Shown in pieces: positions 8,677 to 17,475 of a DNA stretch of 64,000 nt. This stretch comes from Methanosarcina acetivorans C2A (GTDB lineage: Archaea; Halobacteriota; Methanosarcinia; Methanosarcinales; Methanosarcinaceae). Position 1 is the first letter of the stretch. The number at the start of each line of letters is the position of its first letter. The position numbers and the translations under genes were made by a program. The notes beneath the pieces are model-generated. The model was given only the letters and a program-made list of their open reading frames with translations, was not told the origin of the DNA and made no database searches. Location: assembly GCF_000007345.1 (NCBI RefSeq), contig NC_003552.1, positions 3,162,001 through 3,226,000 of the forward strand, written 5' to 3'.

Positions 8677-10110
8677 ATGAAAAAGTTTTCTTTACTAACA
8701 ATTTTGCTGCTGTTTTCAGCGTTCATATGCCTGGGGGCCGGAACAGCCTTAGGGTCTACAGGGGACATAACGTCCTCATCCCTGGAAGTCAATTTAACCA
8801 ATCAGAACCCGGACACTGCTCGTCCCGGAGAAACTGCTGAGCTTACCGTTAGCGTGCAGAATGTGGGAACAAAGGATGCAAAAGATATTACTGTCACCGT
8901 CGATCCGGAATATCCTTTCTCTAAAATTTCCGGAGAAGCCCTGGAAAAAGAGATCTCCTATCTGAATGCGCGGCAGGACGAAGACGAGGGAGGTGTCCTA
9001 AAATTCAAGCTCTTGGTAGATTCCAATGCCTCTGCCGGTACGTATCCCGTAGATATTACAACTACCTATAAAACAGGGTCAGGATCTTCGGCGACCACGT
9101 ACACAACTACAAAAACCGTCTACATCGATGTAAGAGGGAAAGAATACGCTCAGATCGTGACCATAGATAAGGCAAACATCGACATTGCAAAAGAAGAAAC
9201 TCTTGAGTTCATCGTAACGAATACCGGAACTTCCCCTCTGAAAAATATGGTGATATCCTGGACAGACCCTGACGGCGTGGTCCTCCCGGTATACTCGGAC
9301 AATACCAAGTACATTAAGTACCTGGATGCAGGGGAATCCGTAACCGTTACTTATTCCGTGATGGCAGATGTAAACGCGGATCCGGGCCTTTACACACTTG
9401 ACATAACCCTGACCCTTGAAGACTATGAATCCAATGAGCAGACTATCAATACTACAGCAGGAGTTTTCGTAGGCGGTGAAACCGACTTTGACGTATCCTT
9501 CTCGGAAAGCGATGAAGGAGAAATTTCACTTTCGGTTGCAAACGTGGGCAACAACATCGCATATTCAGTGAAAGTCTCGGTTCCAGACCAGGAAAATTAC
9601 AAGGTATCGGGGAGTTCCTCAACAATTGTAGGAAATCTTGAGAAAGGAGACTATACAATCACTACCTTTGACGTTGCAAGCACACAGGGTGCCGTAGGAG
9701 CTGAAGGTAGTACAGGCGGACCGGGTACTGCAAAAGCAAGTACTGAAGAAGGAAATTTAACCGTTGCCTCCGTGGAAAACAATCCCCTGTTAGTCCAGAT
9801 TGAATATACGGATGCAAAAGGAGAGAGAATAACCGTCGATAAGGAAGTAGAACTCGAGATTACCGGCGGAACCATGGGTCCACAGACAGGAGGACCTGGC
9901 AACAGCGGTGGCATCACTTCGTACCTGCCATATATCGCGGTAATAATACTTGCGGGCGGAGCATTCGTGTACCGGAAGAAAATAGGAGAAAAGATCCGGG
10001 AAAGGAAAGAGAAAAAATCCGGGAACAAAAAGCCTGAAGGCAACCGAATAACTGCAGCTAGCAAAAAGCCTGAAGAGCAGAAATACGTCAATGAGACGTC
10101 AAAGGACTGA
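8677..10110 (+). CDS. S-layer-like CARDB subunit of the ABC system (COG1361 type)
   Basis: 477 residues. A signal peptide (about 1-26) is followed by three beta-sandwich repeats of the CARDB/COG1361 kind. Their diagnostic phrases are ARPGETAELTVSVQNVGTKD, EETLEFIVTNTGTSPLKNM and GEISLSVANVGNNIAYSV. A Gly/Thr-rich stalk, one transmembrane helix (about 414-432) and a very basic cytoplasmic tail follow. It is anchored outside with a short inside tail. Its position between the ATPase and the permease suggests it acts as an extracytoplasmic partner of the exporter, as in similar archaeal operons. GAGG precedes the start. Confidence 0.85.
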   Translation: MKKFSLLTILLLFSAFICLGAGTALGSTGDITSSSLEVNLTNQNPDTARPGETAELTVSVQNVGTKDAKDITVTVDPEYPFSKISGEALEKEISYLNARQDEDEGGVLKFKLLVDSNASAGTYPVDITTTYKTGSGSSATTYTTTKTVYIDVRGKEYAQIVTIDKANIDIAKEETLEFIVTNTGTSPLKNMVISWTDPDGVVLPVYSDNTKYIKYLDAGESVTVTYSVMADVNADPGLYTLDITLTLEDYESNEQTINTTAGVFVGGETDFDVSFSESDEGEISLSVANVGNNIAYSVKVSVPDQENYKVSGSSSTIVGNLEKGDYTITTFDVASTQGAVGAEGSTGGPGTAKASTEEGNLTVASVENNPLLVQIEYTDAKGERITVDKEVELEITGGTMGPQTGGPGNSGGITSYLPYIAVIILAGGAFVYRKKIGEKIRERKEKKSGNKKPEGNRITAASKKPEEQKYVNETSKD

Positions 10111-10145
10111 AAGACCAACATCCACGGAAAACGGAAGGATGCAAG

Positions 10146-11384
10146 ATGAGAAATTCAACCTACCTGAAAATGGGCCTGAACATGCTCCTGCACAGTAAAC
10201 TCAGGAGCTGGCTGACCATTATCGGGATAGTTATAGGGATCGGGTCTGTTGTTGGCATCCTCTCCCTCGGGGATGCTATGGAGGAGCAGGTTCAGAGCAG
10301 ACTTTCCGAGATGGACCTTACCCTGATAACCATTTCCCCTGGATATACCAGAGCATCGTCAAACATGCCCGGTCCCGGGGGTGGTCCCGGCGGTACGACA
10401 ACAGATGTTGAATTAACCGATGACGACGTTGAAGCGCTTCAAGGTCTGGACGGGATTGAATATATAGCCGGGCAGATTTCCGGCAGCGAACCGGTGGTTT
10501 ATGCAGGGGAAAATGCTACTATGACAATCACAGGAGTGGATCCCCAGGTCTGGCAGTATATGACCACGCTGGAAACACAATCAGGAAGGCTGCTCGAGCC
10601 ATCTGACAAATATGTAGCAGTCATAGGAAGCGGTGTTGCCACTGAGACTTATGACCAGGAAATTGGAGTCAATCAGGTAATAACAGTCAACGGAAAATCA
10701 GTGCGGGTTATCGGCATCCTTACAGAAGAGGGGCAGGGCGATAGAAGCATTTACATGCCAATCGATGCGGCAGTAAACATAATTGATGACGCAGAAGAAG
10801 ATGTCTATGATACAATCACGGTAAAAGCCAAGAGTGAAGATCTGGTAGACGGGCTAATGGAAGATATTGAGGACAAACTCATGGTCTCAAGGCACATTAT
10901 TCGGGAAGATGATCAGGACTTCTCCGTAAGCGCTTCAAAGTCCATGGCTGAATCCGTTACCGAAATGACGAGTTCGATGACCCTCTTCCTCGGAGCAATT
11001 GCAGCCGTCTCCCTCCTTGTAGGAGCAGTGGGTATTGCCAACACCATGTTTACCTCGGTCCTGGAAAAGACAAAGGAGATAGGGACTATGAAAGCCATTG
11101 GAGCGAAAAACAGGGATATCCTCATGATTTTCATCTTTAACTCTGCAATGGTAGGTTTTGTTGGCGGTGTACTTGGAGTAATCCTGGGAGCTTTTGTTTC
11201 AACTCTATTCCCTTACCTGGGCATGACCATGATGGGAGGAGGGAGTGATTCAGGTTTATATCTTGCCCCTGACCTGATGGCTTTCGGGCTTATCCTTGCA
11301 ATCGTAATAGGTGTGGGTTCAGGAGTAGTCCCGGCTTACAGGGCATCGAAACTAAAGCCGGTAGACGCATTGAGGTATGAATAA
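10146..11384 (+). CDS. MacB-like ABC transporter permease (FtsX domain)
   Basis: 412 residues with the standard layout: one N-terminal transmembrane helix (about 21-42, LTIIGIVIGIGSVVGILSLG), a large external MacB_PCD domain (about 45-275), and three C-terminal helices forming the FtsX domain. FtsX includes the conserved EKTKEIGTMKAIGAKNRDIL and PAYRASKLKPVDALRYE at the very end. A Gly/Pro-rich loop (GPGGGPGGTTTD) lies near residue 80. It would move or extrude a lipid, peptide or surface component using the ATPase at 7729. GGAAGGA precedes the ATG. Substrate unknown. Confidence 0.95.
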   Translation: MRNSTYLKMGLNMLLHSKLRSWLTIIGIVIGIGSVVGILSLGDAMEEQVQSRLSEMDLTLITISPGYTRASSNMPGPGGGPGGTTTDVELTDDDVEALQGLDGIEYIAGQISGSEPVVYAGENATMTITGVDPQVWQYMTTLETQSGRLLEPSDKYVAVIGSGVATETYDQEIGVNQVITVNGKSVRVIGILTEEGQGDRSIYMPIDAAVNIIDDAEEDVYDTITVKAKSEDLVDGLMEDIEDKLMVSRHIIREDDQDFSVSASKSMAESVTEMTSSMTLFLGAIAAVSLLVGAVGIANTMFTSVLEKTKEIGTMKAIGAKNRDILMIFIFNSAMVGFVGGVLGVILGAFVSTLFPYLGMTMMGGGSDSGLYLAPDLMAFGLILAIVIGVGSGVVPAYRASKLKPVDALRYE

Positions 11385-11480
11385 ACGAGAAAAGAGAATT
11401 CAATGGGAAGAGAGAATTTTAAAGAGAGGGCCAACCCTTTCTTATTTTTTTGCCAAGGATAAAACAGAGAGTAGGATAAA

Positions 11481-12317
11481 ATGAATCTTATTGACCTGGT
11501 AGCTCTCTCTGAAAAAAGGAGAGATATACTCCTATTTATAGAAAAGAAACCGGGAAGTTTTGAGGAAATTGAAAGTTCGCTTGACATAAGTTCAGGCTCT
11601 TTAAGGTACCACCTCAAAAAACTGCTAGATTTCGGGCTTCTTGAGGAAGAAAATGGGGAATACAGGTTGTCGGAAATAGCAATGCCGATAATTTGGAATA
11701 TAAAAGGACTGCTGGATTCTCTGGCTTTCTTTGAAGAAAACATTGAGTACTGGAATCAACACGATCTAACCCCTGTACCCGATTTTTTGTTGCGAAGGCT
11801 TGAAGAGCTGGGCAGGTCTGAACTGATAGAATCGAATGCGGAGTATTTATTCGAAATTCCTCCGGAAATTCTGGAAAATTTAAGGGCTTCAGAGGAAATT
11901 TCGGTTTTCTGCTCCTGTTTACATCCGGAAATCCCACTTATTTATTCCGAATTTACGGAAAAAGGCTTAAAGTTCTCTTTATGTGTGACAGAACAGGTGG
12001 CTGAAAGATTGTTCAATCAATTCCCGGTTGAAACAAAAAAGTTTCAGGAAGCCAAAAACACTGAACTGTTTGTTTGCAGTGAGGATATAAATTTGCCTAT
12101 CTTTGTAGTGACAGACCTGTTTATAGCAATGGAATTTTTCCTGCTTAGCGGAAACCGGAGCATGCAGTTTATCACTTTTTCCGAAACCGGAGCTTTGAAC
12201 TGGGGAAGAGAATTGCATCTACATTATACAGAAGTTTCTAAAAAAATAGAAACTGCTGACCATATTGAAATTTTCAGTCATGTTGAAACTGAAAAACAGA
12301 AAACTGTGAAAACCTGA
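11481..12317 (+). CDS. winged-helix regulator with DUF1724 (FilR1-type) domain
   Basis: 278 residues. The N-terminal winged helix (about 8-75) has SEKRRDILLFIEKKPGSFEE and SGSLRYHLKKLLDFGLLEEE. The remaining part (about 110-260) matches the DUF1724 style of COG4742 regulators, with the phrase EISVFCSCLHPEIPLIYSEF and a C-terminal ALNWGRELHLHYTEVS. Several characterised Methanosarcina regulators of methyltransferase and stress genes belong to this family. The gene follows the ABC operon by about 95 bases on the same strand and could control it, which is inference only. Confidence 0.85.
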   Translation: MNLIDLVALSEKRRDILLFIEKKPGSFEEIESSLDISSGSLRYHLKKLLDFGLLEEENGEYRLSEIAMPIIWNIKGLLDSLAFFEENIEYWNQHDLTPVPDFLLRRLEELGRSELIESNAEYLFEIPPEILENLRASEEISVFCSCLHPEIPLIYSEFTEKGLKFSLCVTEQVAERLFNQFPVETKKFQEAKNTELFVCSEDINLPIFVVTDLFIAMEFFLLSGNRSMQFITFSETGALNWGRELHLHYTEVSKKIETADHIEIFSHVETEKQKTVKT

Positions 12318-12426
12318 AATCCACAGAAAAAATCACAGAGAGAAACGCAAAGAGAGAAAAACTGAATTTTGTATGAAGAAAATATAAGTAAATCGAGATC
12401 AGGAGATTGAAAAGAGAGAAAACAGG

Positions 12427-13542
12427 ATGGTAGGTAACAGAATGAAAAAAATTGCCATAATTTTACTGACTGCCTTTTTACTGGCTGGATCGGTCTGTGC
12501 CTGCGAAAGCCTGGATGCAGGAAATTTCGGAATTGATCGGGAAACCGTTGAAGGTTTCTCTGAGACTACTTCCATCATTTATTCTTCCAGCGAGACCACT
12601 ACAAGTGATATTACTTCTTACTGTTCATCCGTTGCAAGTCGGATTTCGGGAAGCAGGTACTTCAACCTGATGGACTTTATTGAAAGTACAGGTAATACTG
12701 TTGGTAACTGGAACTGGAGATTCGACCTGTCAGCCAGGGGAGCAAATGTGATGCAAGATAGGCAGCCTATGGTGCAAAATAACCAGCCGGCCTTCAGCAG
12801 AGAGAGAGCGGGACAGTTGCCTCCTGCCATGAGCAGAGAAGATCCTGTAAGAAGGGGAATCCCTGACAGAGATGAATTGAATGAGTTCATGCAAGAACAG
12901 CAACCACAAAGTACGGATTTAACCTCGAACTACCAGATATATGTTACTCCGGACGCTGAGGCTGTTGAATCTTACCTTGAAGAAAATAACCTTGATGATA
13001 AGTATGAAATTTATGAAGCTGCTCTCTCCTGGACCTGGGTCTCGGACGAAACCCTGAATGATGAAGAGGAAGAGTGGCTCACTCCTACTGAGTTTCTGGA
13101 AGAGACACCTGCTTATTCCAGCAACCCTGTGTACGGGGAACCTGCCAGCGACTGTGAGGAACAGGCAAATACCCTGGCTTCCCTTCTGATAGCTTCAGGG
13201 GAATACAATGAGAGCACGGTGCGGGTTGCCATAGGAAAAGTCGATTTCGGAGATGTCAGCGGCGGGCACGCCTGGGTAGAGGTTTACGAGGACGGAGAAT
13301 GGTTCCCCCTGGATCCTACTGACGGTCCTTACTATGACGATGACAGTTCAGAGCTGATACCTGCGGACTCCTCGGATGTCGACTATGACCGGTACAGTGA
13401 TTGTACATACCCGGCTGTGGAAGTCTGGTACTACTACAATAATGAGTATTTCATTGATTTGGGCACGCAGCTTGAAAATGCACCTGTGTCCTGGAACAAC
13501 ATCCCAAAAAGCTATCAAAAAATGAAATCGGGTCGGTTCTAA
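12427..13542 (+). CDS. secreted transglutaminase-like protein
   Basis: 371 residues. The N-terminus is a signal peptide, possibly lipoprotein-like (LLAGSVCAC). The C-terminal third carries a papain-fold transglutaminase-like core with a visible triad: Cys243 in ASDCEEQANTLASLLIASG, His281 in GGHAWVEVYEDGEW and Asp296 in PLDPTDG. Such domains act as peptidases, transamidases or inactive binders. The middle part is Gln/Pro/Arg-rich and unstructured. An in-frame ATG at 12442 (MKKIAIILL) may be the true start, which would make a more usual signal peptide. The export signal and location suggest cell-surface protein processing. Confidence 0.8.
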   Translation: MVGNRMKKIAIILLTAFLLAGSVCACESLDAGNFGIDRETVEGFSETTSIIYSSSETTTSDITSYCSSVASRISGSRYFNLMDFIESTGNTVGNWNWRFDLSARGANVMQDRQPMVQNNQPAFSRERAGQLPPAMSREDPVRRGIPDRDELNEFMQEQQPQSTDLTSNYQIYVTPDAEAVESYLEENNLDDKYEIYEAALSWTWVSDETLNDEEEEWLTPTEFLEETPAYSSNPVYGEPASDCEEQANTLASLLIASGEYNESTVRVAIGKVDFGDVSGGHAWVEVYEDGEWFPLDPTDGPYYDDDSSELIPADSSDVDYDRYSDCTYPAVEVWYYYNNEYFIDLGTQLENAPVSWNNIPKSYQKMKSGRF

Positions 13543-13576
13543 TTTTTCCGACCTATCTTATTTTCAACTCCGGAAG

Positions 13577-15712
13577 TTATTCGCTTCTGCCCGGAAGAGG
13601 AATCGAAAAGCCAAAGACGCTCCCTTTTCCGACTTCACTTTCAAACCAGACAGTACCCCCATGGAGCTGCACAATTTCTTTTACAAGGGCAAGCCCGAGT
13701 CCGGTTCCCTGGTACCTTTTAGAAAAGGAAGAGTCTATCTGGCTGAAAGGCTTGAAGAGCTTTTCATGGTCGGCAGCTGCAATGCCTATCCCATCATCAG
13801 CTACGGTTATTTTCAAAAAACCGTCCATCTGCACTGCTTTAACCTTTACACACCCGTTTTCATTTGAAAATTTGACCGCATTTGTCACAAGGTTGCTGAG
13901 AACCTGCAGGATTCTCTCTTTATCGGCATAAACCCTGGACAGGTTGCTATCAATCTCAAGCTCTATTTTTAGTCCTTTGCTGGTGGCAAATGGAAAGATC
14001 ATGTCCCGAACTTCAGCAAAAACTTCGGCAAGCCAGAAGGTGCTATAGTGCAGTTCAAAGCTTCCGGCTTCTACTTTGGAAAGATCCAGGATTTCATTAA
14101 TCAGATTCAGCAGGTGTTTTCCACTATTAGAAATATTTCCTACAGCCTTGGTCTGTTTTAGATTAAGTTCTCCATACACTTTTTCATACAGAAGGTCGGA
14201 GAAGCCTATGATTGAGTTAAGCGGAGTTCTCAACTCATGACTCATATTTGCTAGGAATGCGCTTTTTGCGCGGTTTGCTACTTCAGCGTCCTGTTTTGCG
14301 CGGAAGAGTTCAATTTCATAATTCTTCCGTTCCGTTATCTCCACCCCGGTTTCCAGGACCGCAATGGTATTTCCGATTTTGTCACATACAGGTTTTGACC
14401 TGAGAAGCCAGGTTTTTCCTTCAGAAGAGGTCAGTTCATGGGCCGCATAGTCAGGAGCCAGAGGATACAGGGGTTTTGGGATATTATACCTGTCCTGAGC
14501 CTCAGGACTATCCGCTTCCGGGGCTTTATCCTCAGCTTTTAAGAGATCTTTATTGTTGAGGGCAGCCCTGTTTGCCCAGCGAATATTAAAGTTCGGATCT
14601 CTGAGCACCACCATTTCTTCAAGGGAATCAAGAATAAACTTTTTTTCATACTCTCTTGCCTTAAGCTCCTGTTCAGCAAGCCTGATGCTGGAAAGCATTT
14701 CGTTGATACCTTTCGAAAGCCTGTGAATCTCATCTTCTCCTTCCACTTCAAGGCGTTTTGAAATATCTTTTTCTTTTTTTACATTTTCAAGAAAACCGTC
14801 AATAGTGATGAGCCTTGATACCAGAAGACTGTCCAGGCTGAATTTGGTTGCGGTTCCTATAACCAGTCCGCTGAGCAGCAGGAAACCGTAAATATAAACC
14901 AGGGTCTTTTTACCCTGTGCGTAGAGGTCACGGGGATAATCAGCTCTCATGAGAGCTACGGGCTCCCCATTTGTATTTCTCAGTATAAAATACCCAGCTA
15001 CCCTCTCACTTCCAAGGATTTTAACAGCGCTCCCATCATTGCTGGCAGCTTCGTCAAATACTTCCTGAAAGTCAGGAGGCATTTCCTCATTTAAAGTGTA
15101 AAGAGATAAAGAAGTCTGGGTACGTTCCTCAAGAGAAGATATGTAGGAGTTGTCAATATATTTTCCAAGAATCAGGGTTCCCGCAGAAGGACCTTCTCCG
15201 AAACTTGTCAGAATAGGGCGGGCAACGATAAGCATCGGCCCTTCATCAAGCAGGACGACTCCCTGTATTTGATCCGTATTTTCCCGGGTTGTGAGAATTC
15301 CACTGTCAATTTGCTTCAGAAGCCCTTCAGGAACCGGAACATTTGTCATGTTTACCAGATCCACAGACATCGGATAGACAAGGACCCCGGATTTGTTTAC
15401 AAAAAGCATGACGTTGAGGTCCAGATCGTAAAGAGTGCTGTCATCCAGGTTTGACTCTATGTATTCAGGGCTTAAGGTATCCACGAATTTATATGTATCA
15501 TCCCAGAAACCCCAATCTCTTGCGGTTCTGTCGAGAGACAAAGCTTCCCAGGCAATTGCCTGTTCTATCTTTCCGGTATTTTTGATGGTGTCCTGGGTTT
15601 CAAGGTCGGAGAAACTCGAAAGTAGGATTGTATGGGCTGCAATTATCAAAAGCACAGTTAACAAAGCGAACATTGTGAAAGTAACTATCAATAGTTTTTT
15701 ACTTACATCCAT
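13577..15712 (-). CDS. membrane histidine kinase, CHASE4-HAMP-PAS-HisKA-HATPase
   Basis: About 711 residues from the ATG at 15712 (MDVSKKLL). An upstream TTG at 15757 would add 15 unlikely residues. Numbering here is from that TTG. Transmembrane helices at about 20-45 and 286-304 flank an external CHASE4 domain ([14 protein letters not shown]). A HAMP region, a PAS domain (about 370-480) and HisKA follow, with His507 in [16 protein letters not shown]. The ATPase has N-box [17 protein letters not shown] and GTGLGLAL. All catalytic motifs are present, so it should be an active sensor kinase. No response regulator lies nearby. Its paralog is at 17476-19698. Confidence 0.93.
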   Translation of the reverse strand: MDVSKKLLIVTFTMFALLTVLLIIAAHTILLSSFSDLETQDTIKNTGKIEQAIAWEALSLDRTARDWGFWDDTYKFVDTLSPEYIESNLDDSTLYDLDLNVMLFVNKSGVLVYPMSVDLVNMTNVPVPEGLLKQIDSGILTTRENTDQIQGVVLLDEGPMLIVARPILTSFGEGPSAGTLILGKYIDNSYISSLEERTQTSLSLYTLNEEMPPDFQEVFDEAASNDGSAVKILGSERVAGYFILRNTNGEPVALMRADYPRDLYAQGKKTLVYIYGFLLLSGLVIGTATKFSLDSLLVSRLITIDGFLENVKKEKDISKRLEVEGEDEIHRLSKGINEMLSSIRLAEQELKAREYEKKFILDSLEEMVVLRDPNFNIRWANRAALNNKDLLKAEDKAPEADSPEAQDRYNIPKPLYPLAPDYAAHELTSSEGKTWLLRSKPVCDKIGNTIAVLETGVEITERKNYEIELFRAKQDAEVANRAKSAFLANMSHELRTPLNSIIGFSDLLYEKVYGELNLKQTKAVGNISNSGKHLLNLINEILDLSKVEAGSFELHYSTFWLAEVFAEVRDMIFPFATSKGLKIELEIDSNLSRVYADKERILQVLSNLVTNAVKFSNENGCVKVKAVQMDGFLKITVADDGIGIAAADHEKLFKPFSQIDSSFSKRYQGTGLGLALVKEIVQLHGGTVWFESEVGKGSVFGFSIPLPGRSE

Positions 15713-15830
15713 ACACATCACCAACAGGCTGCCGGAAGTGAAACCACACACCTGCAACAGGGTAGCGTAAAATTTTGTTCCTTTTACAAGTTAAAGTGTA
15801 GATATCTGTATAAAAAATGAAGTGAAAAAA

Positions 15831-15840
15831 TATATAAAGA
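15831..15840 (-). promoter_or_regulatory. TATA box for the first CHASE4 kinase
   Basis: On the minus strand this reads TCTTTATATA, about 120 bases before the ATG at 15712. The TATA box agrees with either start but leaves a longer, more typical leader for the ATG. Confidence 0.4.
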
Positions 15841-16556
15841 TTGCTAAATAGAGCATAAATTCCTGTAGAATTCATGTCGATACTCAAGTTAGGGACAGTT
15901 CTGGAGCTGAACCCGGAATTTAAAATCAATTATCTTTATCTCATGTTCGGGTAACAGGATTAATATCTGATTTTGAAAAAAGGTTTCGAAATCTTACGTC
16001 CTTAAGAATAAAATTGCTTTTGAGATGAGTTTACTGGTATCTCTTTCATTTTTTCGGAAAAATAACTGTGTTTTTATCCTCTCCAGATTGATCAATAAAT
16101 ATCTTCATTTCTAGACTAAATTATAATTAGAGGATAATTCTCTGCCCTGACTTCACAATTTCATAAAAATAGACAGATATCAAAATCAAACCATAAAATT
16201 TTGAGAAAAATCAGGATTCAGGGCACGTTCCGGAAATATATTATTTTTCTGGGCCAGAGACGAAGATAAAAACAGCATACTTATGCTTGAAAAGTCAGAA
16301 GAACAATAACAATAAACCTGTGTAAACTGGAACTAAAAATACGTATTTTCCATTATTTTACAACCCGAAATGTCCTGTTCAAGCACTGCTCCCAGCTTAA
16401 ACCAGAAAAAATTTCAGTTAGCTTAGTAAATTTTATACCTAATTCCTTTTTCAAGAGCAGGAAATCAATTAATATTTTTCTTTGTAAGTCAAGCCCCTTT
16501 ATTTTATTTTTTAAACCTGTAAAAAAAAGCTTCTTGATGCATACATGTAAATATGA
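15841..16556. other. AT-rich gene-free interval
   Basis: No gene seen. AT-rich intergenic DNA between the divergently transcribed kinase and YkgJ-like gene, with poly-T/poly-A runs and no repeats of note. Confidence 0.5.
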
Positions 16557-16568
16557 CTTATAAAAAAT
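16557..16568 (+). promoter_or_regulatory. TATA box for the YkgJ-like gene
   Basis: CTTATAAAAAAT lies about 50 bases before the TTG start at 16609. Transcription should begin near 16590, just upstream of the GAGG ribosome site at 16597-16600. Confidence 0.45.
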
Positions 16569-16608
16569 ATAACCAATAACCCAGTTTTACATATTCGAGG
16601 TTTTTAGA

Positions 16609-17340
16609 TTGATATTTAGGAAAATACCTATATACATGTACGAGAACTTCCATAAGATGTTTAGTGGAAGTAACCAGAATACTTTTAATATTTGCAAGAC
16701 CTGCGAAGGAGCCTGCGAACACAATAAAATAGGAACCCTGCTCCCTGGTGAAAAAGAATATATGGCAAAAAAAATGGGTATAAGCGTTTCAGAATTCAAG
16801 CTCAGGTATCTGGATATTTTGAAAATGGATGATGGAACTCTTCTTCATGTATTAAAGCTTGGAGAATTATGTCCTTTTTTGAACAAAGAAACCGGAGAAT
16901 GTGAATGCAGTGATTTCAAACCTATAATCTGTAAAATCTACCCTGTTGTTTTTACGGTTGAAGCTGGAAAAGTACATTTCACGATAGACGACTGGTGCCA
17001 GCTATCAAGAAAAAAAGCTTGCAGGACCTATTTTGAATCTGCGATTCCCCTCTTGGCCCAACTCCCTATCCCGACTGAATGGTTCAGTCATGTAGTAAGC
17101 TACGATGACCTTTATTTTGATTACGAACAGTTAAGAATATCCAGAAAGGGAAAAAGTCAGTATGCCGTTTTTACTCTGACAGAACTTTTAAGTCTCCAGA
17201 AAGATTGCGCTGAAACGTATCAGGTAGAAATGGATCAGATTGAAACATTTAAGATAGAAGGAAAGTTAGAAATGTACAGGATAAAAACAGCATGTTCCAG
17301 TATTGATTTATGTCATGAAATTGAGGAATCTACCATTTAA
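16609..17340 (+). CDS. YkgJ-family cysteine-cluster protein
   Basis: 243 residues. The YkgJ cluster (zinc- or iron-chelating family) is visible as Cys29, Cys32 and Cys36 (ICKTCEGAC) and Cys88, Cys98, Cys100 and Cys108 (LCPFLNKETGECEC, KPIICKIYP). The family probably binds a metal ion, and its cellular role is poorly known. The start is TTG: GAGG lies eight bases before it, while the first in-frame ATG (16636) has no ribosome site. It lies between two paralogous sensor kinases transcribed in the opposite direction. A functional link is possible but unproven. Confidence 0.8.
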   Translation: MIFRKIPIYMYENFHKMFSGSNQNTFNICKTCEGACEHNKIGTLLPGEKEYMAKKMGISVSEFKLRYLDILKMDDGTLLHVLKLGELCPFLNKETGECECSDFKPIICKIYPVVFTVEAGKVHFTIDDWCQLSRKKACRTYFESAIPLLAQLPIPTEWFSHVVSYDDLYFDYEQLRISRKGKSQYAVFTLTELLSLQKDCAETYQVEMDQIETFKIEGKLEMYRIKTACSSIDLCHEIEESTI

Positions 17341-17475
17341 CCGGAATTAAAAATTTACGGCTTAAAAACAAAAGGTGTTCAAAGGGTTTCAATCATTTGA
17401 CCCAGGTCTTACCTGTTTTTTTCAAAAGGTTTTCAATAAGTTGACCTGGATTTTATCTGCTCTTTTTAAGCTTTC